The translations under genes and the position numbers were made by a program. This document shows positions 22,701 to 33,500 of a stretch of 64,000 nucleotides of DNA, piece by piece (positions within the stretch are counted from its first letter, which is position 1; each line of letters begins with the position of its first letter). This DNA comes from Asterias rubens (lineage: Eukaryota; Echinodermata; Asteroidea; Forcipulatida; Asteriidae): assembly GCF_902459465.1 (NCBI RefSeq), contig NC_047062.1, forward strand, positions 26,157,866 to 26,221,865. Reading direction: 5' to 3'. The notes below the pieces were generated by a model. That model was not told where the DNA came from, made no database searches, and worked only from the letters and a program-made list of their open reading frames with translations.

Positions 22701-25700
22701 CTAACACAGTCGGCCATTTATTTGACTCCCATAAATGGCCAACAGTGTTAGTCGACGAAGTAAAAGGAAAACCAAGCAATTTTGAGTGATACTTGTGTGG
22801 ATCATTATATTCCACTTTTAAAATATCTATCTAACCATGCATTTCATAACAAACGGTTTCAAACACTTTTCAAAGACCAACTCGTCCGATCCAAGGCAAC
22901 GTGTTCCTTTAATGAAGGACACAAGATTGCCACACTTGGCCTGTCGTGAGTTAACTGGCCTGACACTAAAATCACTGGCCTAGAACCTACGGTCCAGTGT
23001 TAATTTCCACCCCTGGGATGGTCAAACAGCAATAACAATAGGTAAAATCAGTTATTTATTTTTCTGAGTTCTCCCACAATGTAAATGTTCCTATAGATAT
23101 GGAAAGTTCTGTCAGTGAAAACAATTGTATACAAACGAACCCTTAAATCCCTTAACTTTCCAAAGTGGTCTAGACAATGCTGGCAAGACAACAATTTTGA
23201 AGAAATTCAACGGTGAAGACATCAGTACGATATCCCCCACCTTGGGCTTCAATATCAAGACATTAGAACATAGAGGGTGAGTATTAAAACAAACAGCAAC
23301 ATTTATGTATTCTAAACCATTGTCAAAACTTTGGGTTGGGTAAAAAAAAAATCATTTTAAAGGCAGTGGACACTATTGGTAATTACTCAAAATAATTATT
23401 AGCATAAAACCTTTCTTGGTGACGAGTAATGGGGAGAGGTTGATGGTATAAAACATTGTGAGAAACGGCTCCCTCTGAAGTGCCATAGTTTTTGAGAAAG
23501 AAGTATTTTTCCACGAATTTGATTTCGAGACCTCAGATTTAGAACTTGAGGTCTCGAAATCAACCATCTAAACGCACGCAACTTTGTGTGACGAGGGTGT
23601 TTTTTAATATCTCACAACTTTGATCACCGATTGAGCTCAAATTTTCACATGTTAGTTATTTTATGCATATGTTGAGATACACCAACTGTGAAGGCTAGTC
23701 TTTGACAATTATTACCAATAGTGTCCACTGCCTTTAAGGAACATATCTCATTACTTCAAGCCAAACTTCCAAGGTCTGTTCCCCTAGTTGCGATAATCGT
23801 AGCCCTTCATCAAGTAGTAGTTAAATAATAATCTAAAATAATAACTCTTACATGTATATAGCGCATTTCACAATAACCGTATCAATGCGCTTTACATTAG
23901 TGCCCCGGTCATACAGTGTAGGACCAATAACATCCCTTTTAATGTTTCTCAGCTCCCTTGGGAGTACATGTATACAACCTGGGCAACAGTTTATATCACT
24001 CCAAGGGCTTTTTCATTCACAATATCAACCTCTACCCTTGCAGGTACCCATTTATACCCCTGGGTGAAGAGAAGCAATTATAGTAAAGTATCTTGCTCAA
24101 GGACACAAGTGTCACGACCGGGATTCAAACCCACACTCTGGTGACTTAGCACCAGAGCTTGAATTTGATGCTTTTAACCACTCTTAATCAAAAAGCAACA
24201 CAGTTCTTTTCAGAACTGAGAAGTCTCCAAAATAAATCTGAAAAATCTACTCTGCAGTAGCAAGACAGTTCTCTAGCGCCGGGCAATTAGATATATGCAC
24301 ATGGTGTTACCGCATACCAAATCAACTCACCATGCAATGCCTTAAATCCCGTATAAAATCATGTTGTTTTGAAAACTAATTGGGGACACCCTAGAATGTC
24401 CATTAAAGGCAGTGGACACTATTGGTAATTACTCAAAATAATTTTTTGCATAAAACCTTACTTGGTAACAAGTAATGGGGAGAGGTTGATAGTATAAAAC
24501 ATTGTGAGAAACAGCTCCCTCTGAAGTGACACAGTTTTGGAGAAAGGAGTAATTTTCCACGAATTTGATTTCGAGACCTCAAGTTTAGAACTTGAGGTCT
24601 CGAAAATCAAGCATCAGAAAGCTCACAACTTTGTGTGACAAGGGTGTTATTTTCTTTCATAGTTATCTCGCGACTCCGACGACCGATCGAGCTCAAATTT
24701 TCACAGGTTTGTTATTTTATGCATATGTTGAGATACACCAAGTGAGAAGACTGGTCTTTGACAATTACCAATAGTGTCCAGGGTCTTTAAAGAATTCATT
24801 TCAATTTTTATGGGCTTTACTTCTGAAGAAAGACAGATTGCTAAAACTATTTCATTGTCAGGATTAATGACAGAAGTAGTACAATACAATTGATGTGTGT
24901 TTTTCGTGTCTTGCAGCTTCAAGCTAAATGTATGGGATGTTGGTGGCCAGAAATCTCTGCGTTCTTATTGGAGGAATTATTTTGAGAGTACGGACGGGTT
25001 AATCTGGGTTGTAGACAGTGCTGATAGGAGACGACTCTTGGATTGTAAAAAGGAACTGCACTCACTGCTTACAGAAGAGGTAACGGACATTGTTTCTTAC
25101 TGGGTCATTCTGTGTCAAATCACCCAATGGGTTAAACCCTACCCTCTTCAAATTTGCTCAAATTTCCTTTATGGGGTAATCATGGCGCCACAAGCTCAAA
25201 TTTCAAATTTCAGCTCCATCCAATAAACAGTTGGCATGCTCTTTCTCATTGATTCTAATCAAAATGCGCCTGACGTGTGATATTCTAACTATATTTTGGT
25301 AACCTTTGGGAGAAATTTGTTGAAGTTTGTGTCTTTGGAAAGCAAATTGCTTTAAGCTTTTCCAAATCAAGCAAGTTTTATTGGATCAGCTAAAATTTGA
25401 AATTTGAGCTTGTTGAGCCATGATTACCCCATAAACCAAATTTGAGCAAATTTGAAGAGGGTTGGGTTTAAAATTGTCTTTTTGGGGGTTGATTTGTACA
25501 CAAAGGAAATGACCCTACTAGTTTTGGATACTTCACTTGAATAAGTTTTTAAATTTTGACACTCCCCTGAACCTCCTTCCCGGAGGTGATCGATCTCTCG
25601 GCGCTCATAAACCCCTCAATGTTTAACAGGCCTGGAATTTCATTTTTGAGGCGGCAAGGCCATTTCCATTGGAAAATCTTAAAAAGTTTATGGGGAATTT

Positions 25701-27903
25701 TTAAGGGGGCACAATGGCCAAGACCAGGGGCAAAAGAGGCCAATGCCTCTAGCCCCAGTATAATTCCAGGCCTGGGTGAATTAAAAGTGCCAGCATATTG
25801 CACATTTTAATTAGGCCTGTGACCAACTTAGTGTACCTGTAACATAGTATGGTCATTGAGCAATTTCTTTGATTCATCTTTGACATGTTTGATCTTGTGA
25901 CATGTCTATTGTATGCAGTTTAGCAGGACTTTTACACAAAAAACACTGGTAAATCTAAAAAGGTGTCAACAAATTTCTAACTAGCTTCATGTTTGGTAAA
26001 TAGGAAAAAGTTTTCTCGCATAATTTTTTAAGAGGGATTCCTTAAAAAGTTTATCAAATTAAAGTTCACCGCCCAGCCCCCAATGCAACCTGATTGCTTA
26101 TTATATAAACTACTTTAAAAACAAATATATTTGTTACAATTTCAGAGATTATCTGGAGCCACGTTGTTAGTATTTGCTAACAAACAAGATCTTCCAGGGT
26201 CCCTACCAGCTGATGATATTAGACAGGTAAGTTGCTAAGAATTTGACTGTCACCTATGATATTGTTGTATTCCTTGGCATGATTTGTCAGTTAGATACTT
26301 AGAAGGGCCAATCTTTCCCAAGCTTCGGTTTTCAAAGATGGGTAGGTGACTTTATATTCCTTCCCACCTTGACGGCAAGGCCATCCATGGAGCGTGCCCT
26401 AAGGACTATGCCTTGTTCCATGCAAGACTGATTACGAGTTCCTGCTATGCAAGACGCTCTTGTTGACTCGGTCAAACATCTATGGTAATACCATAGGCCC
26501 TACGTAATGTATGCACTCAATGCTACACACGTCGCACTATGTAACCTGAAGAGGGTGTTTCTGTAAGGCGCAATCCCGCTAGCAAGCAAGTTGTTTTGGA
26601 GTGTGGTGGGGTGATCTGGAAGTTTTTCAGACTGGACCAGAGAACAACACTAAGAACCCTGCCTAACCTTTCAATGGAGGTCCCCTCCTCCCCTCTGAAC
26701 TTGTTCACGTCACACATGTCAGTGCGCAATGCATCACTAAGAACCCCAAGCCTAACCTCTCAGTGGGAGGTGTACCCCCCTCCTTTTAAGTACTTCATTT
26801 CACACAGGCCAGCGCGCAATGCCGCACTGCCCACCCTAGCTTCTCAGTGGAGGTACCTCCCCCCCCCCCCCCTAACTACTTCATATCACACATGCCAGTG
26901 CGCAATGCCATAGCCTACTATAGCCTCTCACTGGAGGCACCTCCCCCTTAACTACTTCATGTCACACAGGCCAGGGCGCAATGCAGCACTAGGAACCCCA
27001 GCCTAGCTTCTCACTGGAGGTACCCTCCCCCTTAACTACTTCATGTCACACATGCCAGTGCGCAATGCCACAGCCTAGTATTATAGCCTCTCACTGGAGG
27101 CACCTACCCCTTAACTACTTCATGTCACACTTGCCAGTGCGCAATGCAGCACTAGGAACCCCAGCCTAGCTTCTCACTGGAGGTACCCTCCCCCTTAACT
27201 ACTTCATGTCATTCATGCCAGTGCGCAATGCCACAGCCTAGTATTATAGCCTCTCACTGGAGGCACCTACCCCTTAACAACTTCATGTCACACTTGCCAG
27301 TGCGTAATGCAGCACTAAGAACCCCAGCCTAGCTTCTCACTGGAGGTACCCTCCCCCTTAACTACTTCATGTCACACATGCCAGTGCGCAATGCCACAGC
27401 CTAGTATTATAGCCTCTCACTGGAGGCACCTACCCCTTAACTACTTCATGTCACACAGGCCAGGGTGCAATGCAGCACTAGGAACCCCAGCCTAGCTTCT
27501 CACTGGAGGTACCCTCCCCCTTAACTACTTCATGTCACACATGCCAGTGCGCAATGCCACAGCCTAGTATTATAGCCTCTCACTGGAGGCACCTACCCCT
27601 TAACTACTTCATGTCACACTTGCCAGTGCGCAATGCCACACTACACATTTATAATTTTTGCAACAACTGAGAGTTAATCCTTTAATTAGTTTTCCTCAAA
27701 GCATCGATGTTGTGTACAGTCGACAAAATTAATCAATCACTGTTTTTATTTGTTTACTTTTACCTCAGACATTAGAGCTCGACAAAATCAAGACGCACCA
27801 TTGGTTAATCATTGGCTGCAGCGCTGTGACAGGGGAGAATCTATTATACGGTATTGACTGGCTGGTGTCCGACATAGCCTCCAGGATATTCACTATGGAT
27901 TAG
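19790..27903 (+). CDS. ARL2: ADP-ribosylation factor-like protein 2, five exons
   Basis: Small GTPase of the ARF/ARL family. In other animals ARL2 binds tubulin cofactor D and PDE6D/BART-type effectors and works in microtubule assembly and in release of lipidated cargo. Coding exons are 19790-19854, 23166-23276, 24917-25079, 26146-26226 and 27769-27903. All four introns are GT-AG and keep frame; the total is 555 nt, or 184 aa, the length of human ARL2. The N-terminus [20 protein letters not shown] is the ARL2 signature, with Gly2 present. The P-loop GLDNAGKT is at the start of exon 2, switch [15 protein letters not shown] in exon 3, NKQD in exon 4 and the CSAVTGE-type G5 motif in exon 5. The introns are loaded with MITEs, foldbacks and a minisatellite, but the coding exons are clean. 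It lies head-to-tail with the MTA gene, about 2.6 kb upstream of it. Identification is near certain. Confidence 0.96.
20102..21802. mobile_element. Foldback element in ARL2 intron 1, left arm split by about 1 kb
   Basis: Arms of about 300 bp at 21139-21445 and 21479-21780 are inverted (for example GGAGTACATGTCT against AGACATGTACTCC). The right arm continues into ATGAGGTTACGGGAGACGATAG (21780-21801), whose complement lies not next to the left arm but at 20102-20125. About 1.0 kb therefore seems inserted in the left arm. Confidence 0.72.
22542..22908 (+). mobile_element. MITE family B, complete
   Basis: AGGAACACGTTGCCTTGGAT at the left and its complement at the right, TTAA at 22538-22541 and 22909-22912, and a central palindrome around GGCCATTTATTTGACTCCC. 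Confidence 0.9.
23361..23733 (+). mobile_element. MITE family A, complete
   Basis: AGGCAGTGGACACTATTGGT and its complement at the ends, TTAA at 23357-23360 and 23734-23737, and a central hairpin of GATTTCGAGACCTCA and TGAGGTCTCGAAATC. In ARL2 intron 2. Confidence 0.92.
23850..24187 (-). mobile_element. tRNA-derived SINE, family S1
   Basis: In reverse orientation it shows the tRNA-like head (GTTAAAAGCATC...GAGTGTGGGTTTGAATCCCG), then GTGACACTTGTGTCCTTGAG and the common tail reading GGGTATAAATGGGTACCTGC. Same family as 59496-59776. Confidence 0.75.
24407..24786 (+). mobile_element. MITE family A, complete
   Basis: TTAA 24403-24406 and 24787-24790; AGGCAGTGGACACTATTGGT left end, central hairpin at about 24565-24609. 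In ARL2 intron 2. Confidence 0.9.
25097..25522. mobile_element. Foldback MITE in ARL2 intron 3
   Basis: Arms of about 130-150 bp: CTTCAAATTTGCTCAAATTT and ATGGGGTAATCATGGC on the left pair with AAATTTGAGCAAATTTGAAG and GCCATGATTACCCCAT on the right. The outermost parts (TACTGGGTCATT against AATGACCCTACTA) also pair. Confidence 0.75.
25628..25773. mobile_element. Short MITE with AGGCCTGGAATT ends
   Basis: AGGCCTGGAATT at 25628-25639 and AATTCCAGGCCT at 25762-25773. The inner part carries GGCAAGGCCATTTCCATT and GCAAAAGAGGCCAATGCCTCT. A diverged relative is at 32256-32346. Confidence 0.72.
26655..27645. repeat. Minisatellite in ARL2 intron 4, about 95-bp units in a dimeric pattern
   Basis: The phrase ACTTCATGTCACACATGCCA followed by GTGCGCAATGC recurs about ten times. 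Two subunit types alternate, one with GCACTAGGAACCCCAGCCTA and one with CACAGCCTAGTATTATAGCC, giving a higher-order period of about 187 bp. The left copies are more diverged. Confidence 0.88.
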
Positions 27904-28574
27904 TCAGGGTTTGGTCTGCATTCTTAGGCAGAGTCTGAATTGACGTTTACAGCTACGGCTACGGCTGTTGCGAGGGGTGTTGCTAAGGACTTCCTATACT
28001 TCAACGCATGATGGTGAGGAAATCTAGCCGTAGCTGTAGTCAAAGTTGCCTATTCGGAAATCCGCCTATAGCCTGTATAGTGAGGGATCAGTTACTGAAA
28101 CGTGTCACTAGTACGACAGCTTTTCACTGGTTCTGAATTTGTGGCGGTTGCTACTTCTGTGGCTATTGCTGAGGGTTTTGCTAAGGGCGTGTCATAATGT
28201 AATGCTTGTACAATCAAGCTGTGGTCACAAATGCAGACGTGACCTCATTTGTATGCAATTTTAATTTGATGGATTACAAAAAATCTAGGCATGCAGTGGT
28301 TTTCATTATTTTTCTAGAAGCAATTTACTGTGAATTTTTAAATGGCATTTTATAGCAGTCCACTCTTGCTAAGGTAAAACACTTGATTAACACTTGACCA
28401 CCGTAAATTCTCCAAAATCTTATCCCTGGTTTATAGCCAGTCAACCAATGTGGGGCAGGTGTAATGTTTTTTTATCAGAGGACGATGTTTTAAATGCCTT
28501 CAACTTTCTGTTATAGACAACAGAATAGTCGCCTTGCATTGGCTATGGGTCAAGGGGTCATTGTCAAGAGGTCT
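27904..28574. other. Region 3' of ARL2, no gene seen
   Basis: Probably ARL2 3' UTR followed by intergenic DNA. It includes imperfect repeats of TAGCTGTAG / GCTACGGCT. I could not fix the polyadenylation site; AATAAA-like hexamers occur further on, near 29410 and 29837. Confidence 0.4.
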
Positions 28575-28617
28575 ATATATTCAGCCATGTGATGGTCTGA
28601 AGACTTTATGCACTTAA

Positions 28618-28730
28618 AGGCAGTGGACACTATTGGTAATTACTAAAATTAGTTATTAGCATAAAATCCTACTTGGTAACGAGTTATGGAGAGCTGTTGA
28701 TAGTATAAAACATTGTGAGAAACAGCTCCC
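28618..28730 (+). mobile_element. MITE family A, 5' fragment from a local duplication
   Basis: TTAA 28614-28617 then AGGCAGTGGACACTATTGGT. It stops abruptly within the element and is followed by a repeat of the flank (TTCAGCCATGCGATGGTCTA). Confidence 0.85.
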
Positions 28731-28774
28731 TATATGTTCAGCCATGCGATGGTCTAAAGACTTTATGCACTTAA

Positions 28775-29152
28775 AGGCAGTGGACACTATTGGTAATTAC
28801 TAAAATTAGTTATTAGCATAAAATCCTACTTGGTAACAAGTTATGGAGAGCTGTTGATAGTATGAAACATTGTGAGAAACAGCTCCCTCTGAAGTAACAT
28901 AGTTTTTGAGAAAGAAGTAATTTTCCACAAATTGATATTGAGACCTCAAAATTAGATTGTGAGGTCTCGAAATCAAGTATCTGAAAGCACATAACTTTGT
29001 GTGACAAGAGTGTTTTGTCTTTCATTTATTATCTCGCAACTTAGACGTCCAATTGAGCTCAAATTTTCACAGGTTTATTAATTTATGCATATGTTGCGAT
29101 ACACCAAGTGAAAAGACTGGTCTTTGACAATTACCAATAGTGTCCAGTGTCT
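28775..29152 (+). mobile_element. MITE family A, complete
   Basis: TTAA 28771-28774 and 29153-29156; central hairpin at about 28932-28975. Confidence 0.9.
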
Positions 29153-29159
29153 TTAATGT

Positions 29160-30365
29160 CATACAGCCGCCATCTAATGGAAATGCACAGATGGACCAAT
29201 GAGCCAACTTCTTTTGACCTCCATGAGAGGGCACTGAGTCCAATGAAGTGTTTAGTGAGGATTAACTTTAATTAAACGTATGTTACAAAAAAAACAATTG
29301 TGCAGCACACAGTAAATTTGCCGCTTGCAACCCAAAGTGAGAAGTATGTGGTAAACTGTGCAATAAAATTGGTTCCAAGCAGCATGTCCTTTGAAAGGAA
29401 TCAAGGGTTATAATAAATTTCACAATTCCTAAGAATCTAGTAAGTGTGTATAGTTTTGAGTAATTTTGGTTGATGTCCTATGAGGCCGTATCAAAATAAG
29501 TGGCTACAGCTACACTACAACTGTTTCTGAGGGACTTTGAGGACATCCATACTTCAATGCATACATGCATGAGGTTGTGACAATCTAGCTGTAGCTGTGA
29601 GCTGCTACCTCAGATACGTCCTAATAATAATTTGTTTTTCATTAATCCATCCAACAAGAAAATGCTTCAGATAATTGTGACGTTGTGATTTGTTTTTCTT
29701 CCTACGTTTTTCTTTATGTGAATTTTTTGAAATGAGAAAATAGTTGAATGAGTCTTTATACACGGTATATGTTTTTATATCTTATTTAGTGTGTAATTAT
29801 TATCAAAATTATTATAAGTATTAAAACATTAAAAAATAAAAACACTGATTAGAAAGAAACTGTGTGGCCATTTGTTTCCAAAGTCAAGTTGTAAATGTTA
29901 TTTAATTATGTAGTGTTTGAGAAACAGGGCAAATAACCTGGAAAATCCAATCAGATGGCCAAGTTGTTCGGCTTTACTTGAGCACATGGGATAAGAGAGG
30001 GGGGGCCTTTGAGCCTGGAGTATCCCGTATGAAAAAAGTCCTATCTATAGGCGAAATGCCTTTAGAATCCTACAGGATTTAAATAGGATTCCTAAGGGAT
30101 AAACTAATAATTTTCTAACCTCTATGCTCTGCTGAGCTTTTCTTTCAGATATACCGCAGCTTATTTTGGGGGCTCCAACATAATATGTCCTGACCCCTTC
30201 CCCCTCCAACCTTGATTAAGAACCCCACCCCCTCCATGTGTAGTATCCCCCACCACTCTTCTTTTTTGTCATGATTGTGGGTGAAACCTATTGTCCTTTA
30301 GAAAAAACTGGGTGGTCAACCATTTGCTTTGTTAAAAATGCTGTAGTGGAGCGCCCCCATTGTTC
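29160..30365. other. ARL2-MTA intergenic stretch
   Basis: No gene or recognised repeat. AT-rich, with several AATAAA-like hexamers that may serve ARL2 transcript ends. Confidence 0.45.
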
Positions 30366-30373
30366 AATTAGGG

Positions 30374-30378
30374 CCAAT
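30374..30378 (+). promoter_or_regulatory. CCAAT box candidate of MTA
   Basis: GGGCCAATCC lies 136 bp upstream of the MTA start codon. The start ATGGCGGCC has a strong context, and a YY1-like GAGATGGCGGCC overlaps it. Positional inference only. Confidence 0.35.
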
Positions 30379-30513
30379 CCGCGGTAAAGGCGTGCGGTTT
30401 TTGTGAATGAAAAGACAGGCCGACGGAGAAAGCGACCTCTTTATTTTCCCCCGAATCTTTTATTGCCGTATTATGTAGTTTCTGGAGCTACTGTCTCAGA
30501 AGAGAGGCTTGAG

Positions 30514-33500
30514 ATGGCGGCCAATATGTACAGGGTCGGAGGTAAGAAAAACATTGGATTTTTTTTTGATAAAAATGATTTTCTTTAAAGGTGAAGTTTG
30601 TCCGATGCGAGAAGAAAAAAAAATATCTTTAACCACTTCGCCCCATTCAGTTCGCCCCCGTCAAGTCGACTACTCGGGTCGTCAGAGCACGGGAACTCTC
30701 CAAATCTCAACGATTAAAAGAGTGAACTAGATCAAAGTAAACGCTATTTTAAATCCCTTGGACTTAATTGATTACAATTTCACATTCAGTCAACAGTCGC
30801 AGAGTCAAAATATACCCCCACAAATGTCTCAAAAAAGTCCCCCATCAGTCCATCTGGGATGGAGGAAGGAAGAGAAGGAGCTCGAACGAAGGGACTTCAA
30901 AAGTCGAACCCATGGTACCGCAACCGTTTAACGACACCTTGTAATCACCCACATACCTTACACAGACAATGGGCGACCTGTCGTATGTGAGTTTGCGCGT
31001 GCGCACTTGGTTCTTCACTCAACTATGGTGTCGTATGTCGTATGGATATAATACAGAAAAACAACTTTTTTGAGACCTGATAAAAATTGTGTACACTTGT
31101 TGTGCTCACCAAATCGAAAAACACAATTGAATACCAACCACCCTCGTGTGCTAATACCCAAATTTTGAACCACCGCTAGTGACCGGAAAGTCACAAAAAA
31201 TGTAAAAATATGCCATGATGTTTCCGTGAAACACCACAAACGGTAAATGAAAACGTGAATATTCACAATTCTTGTCTCCAATGATTCAACTTTTCACGCA
31301 TGCAAGAGCGCAGACTGGCGGTACCACATGTTCTGTACAAAGAGATTTAATCCTACTCGTTAATCGGCCGTCCAGCTGGAGGTCTCCTATCTTTTTCCAC
31401 TGGCCAGACAGGGGCATTGTCAGAGTATTCTTTTGTTACTCTGCGGTTTTGCGGGTCGTTCGAGCTCTTTCTTTTCCTTCCTCCATGATCAGTCCCAACC
31501 AAAGACGAGTCCCCATTCATGTTACTATTTAACTTTCAAAGTTTAGAGTTGCCATCATTTCAATGACCTCTTGCTCTGTATGCTGCTGCTGTCCTGTTGG
31601 TGCTGTGGCGGAAACTTGCCACACTCAGTCAGTGCCTATGCAGCTTTTTAAGCAAAATGATGAGTGCAGTGTGTGCAGCACTGCAGTAGTACTAATGTAG
31701 TGCTGGCGGCGATGTGTTTGGTTTCAAGAAGTTAACAAAATTGTGTTAATTTGTAGTTTTGATAATCGACATAGAATCATAACCCTCGATCCTCCCTCCC
31801 GACCATCCTTACGAGACAACCCATGGTGAATCAACATGTAAACTGGTAGATATTCAATCTCTACCATTTTTGCCCAAATTCTTAATTTGTTGAAAAGTAA
31901 GCTCTTCCTTCTAGACTTAAAGAGGTTCAGGTTGGAAGTAAATGTTGCTCCATTTTTACACACCACCAGGGCAGTACCACACAAAGTTTGTTTAAATTTT
32001 GTAATTGTATTTATTTATGCTTTTGTTTTATATTTTTTATTCCAAATAGAGAATACATGAATCTTGATGGTATGCCATTTAAAGAGACAACGCTTACTGA
32101 CAATTTTGTTTTTGTGTGATTGCAGATTATGTCTATTTTGAGACATCATCTTCACAACCGTACCTCATCAGGCGTATTGAGGAACTAAACAAGGTGGGTA
32201 CCAATAATCAGAGTTGATCAGTCAAACGGTCATCAAACTTGATGGAGGAGAATTCAGGCCTAGATTTTCATCTGTGAGAGGTCAAAGCCATGCACCAAGG
32301 CTAAAACCAGGGGCAACAGAGGCCATGCCCTCTAATTCAAGGCCTGATAATTCCGTTGATGTCATTATTTCCTCAGGGATCAGGAACACCTTTTTGGGTT
32401 TAATCTACTACCCATTTTTATCTTTCCAAGTAACCCATTTTCGCTGAGCATGTTTGTTTATTCTTCAGAATAGATTAAGGGAAACTGCTTTATGGAAGGT
32501 CCTGCATTAATATACACACAGAAATTAATGCTTTTACATCATTTGTTTTTGTTTGAGATATTACACAGTCGGGTATTTTTTTCAAATGAAGACCGCCCAA
32601 CTTGTCTGGTCGTGAGTCTAGTGGCCCAAGACTTAAAAACACTGGCCTGCATCCAGTGTAAAAATTTAGCCCTGTATCTAGTCGTGGTGTAGCATTGCCA
32701 ATTACTTCTATTCATGCTAGCTCTTATAACGGTTGTATCTCTAAATTTTAGACTGCAAGCGGCAATGTTGAGGCCAAGGTGGTTTGTTTCTACAGGAGGA
32801 GGGATATCCCAAGCTCACTCATCCAGCTTGCAGATAAACATGCATGTAAGTCATCCAAACAATGCTTATCAATCATAATACTTAATTGAAACCCCTCAAA
32901 ATCCAAATCCCTCATCTACATTCCAACAAAACCAGCCATGCCATAGTTTGTTGCCAGGCAGAGCAACTGGAGGAGTTTCTATATATCATAGATTCTGTCT
33001 TGTAGTAGGTCAGGATATTTGTGTTAAAAATGCACAAGCTTGGAAACTTGGGATTGTGCCATGCAATAAGTGTATATCTGGAACAGCTTCACTCACACAA
33101 CGGGAGCTTTGGGAAATACTAGATAGCTGCAGATGCAATGGGTAAAGTAAATATTTCTAGAAAATTAGTTCCACCGGATAAGTTTTAAAGTTTCCTACTA
33201 GTTAGTTCCAATCTGATTACGTTTCGCCCCGTTCAAGATTGTCTCTTGTCCACAGGTAAAGAATCAATTTAGGATAATGAATGAACCAACATTCTTTTAA
33301 GTACTTGTTTGATTATTATTAAATGTTTTGCGGCGTCTTTCGTTTCACCGCAAATTTTTGAATGTTTTTAACTTAACCATAAACCTTTAGCTGTCTGGCA
33401 AATCTCAGCTTTTTCTTAAGTCTCTCTGGTAAATTTTTCCATACTGGAAGTGATGCATTTTCCACATCTGACATAGAGGGGGTGCACACCATAGAAGAAT

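Noticed and set aside
24592..24774. Short frames within MITEs of family A
   Set aside because: They recur in every copy as a by-product of the element's sequence; MITEs have no coding capacity.
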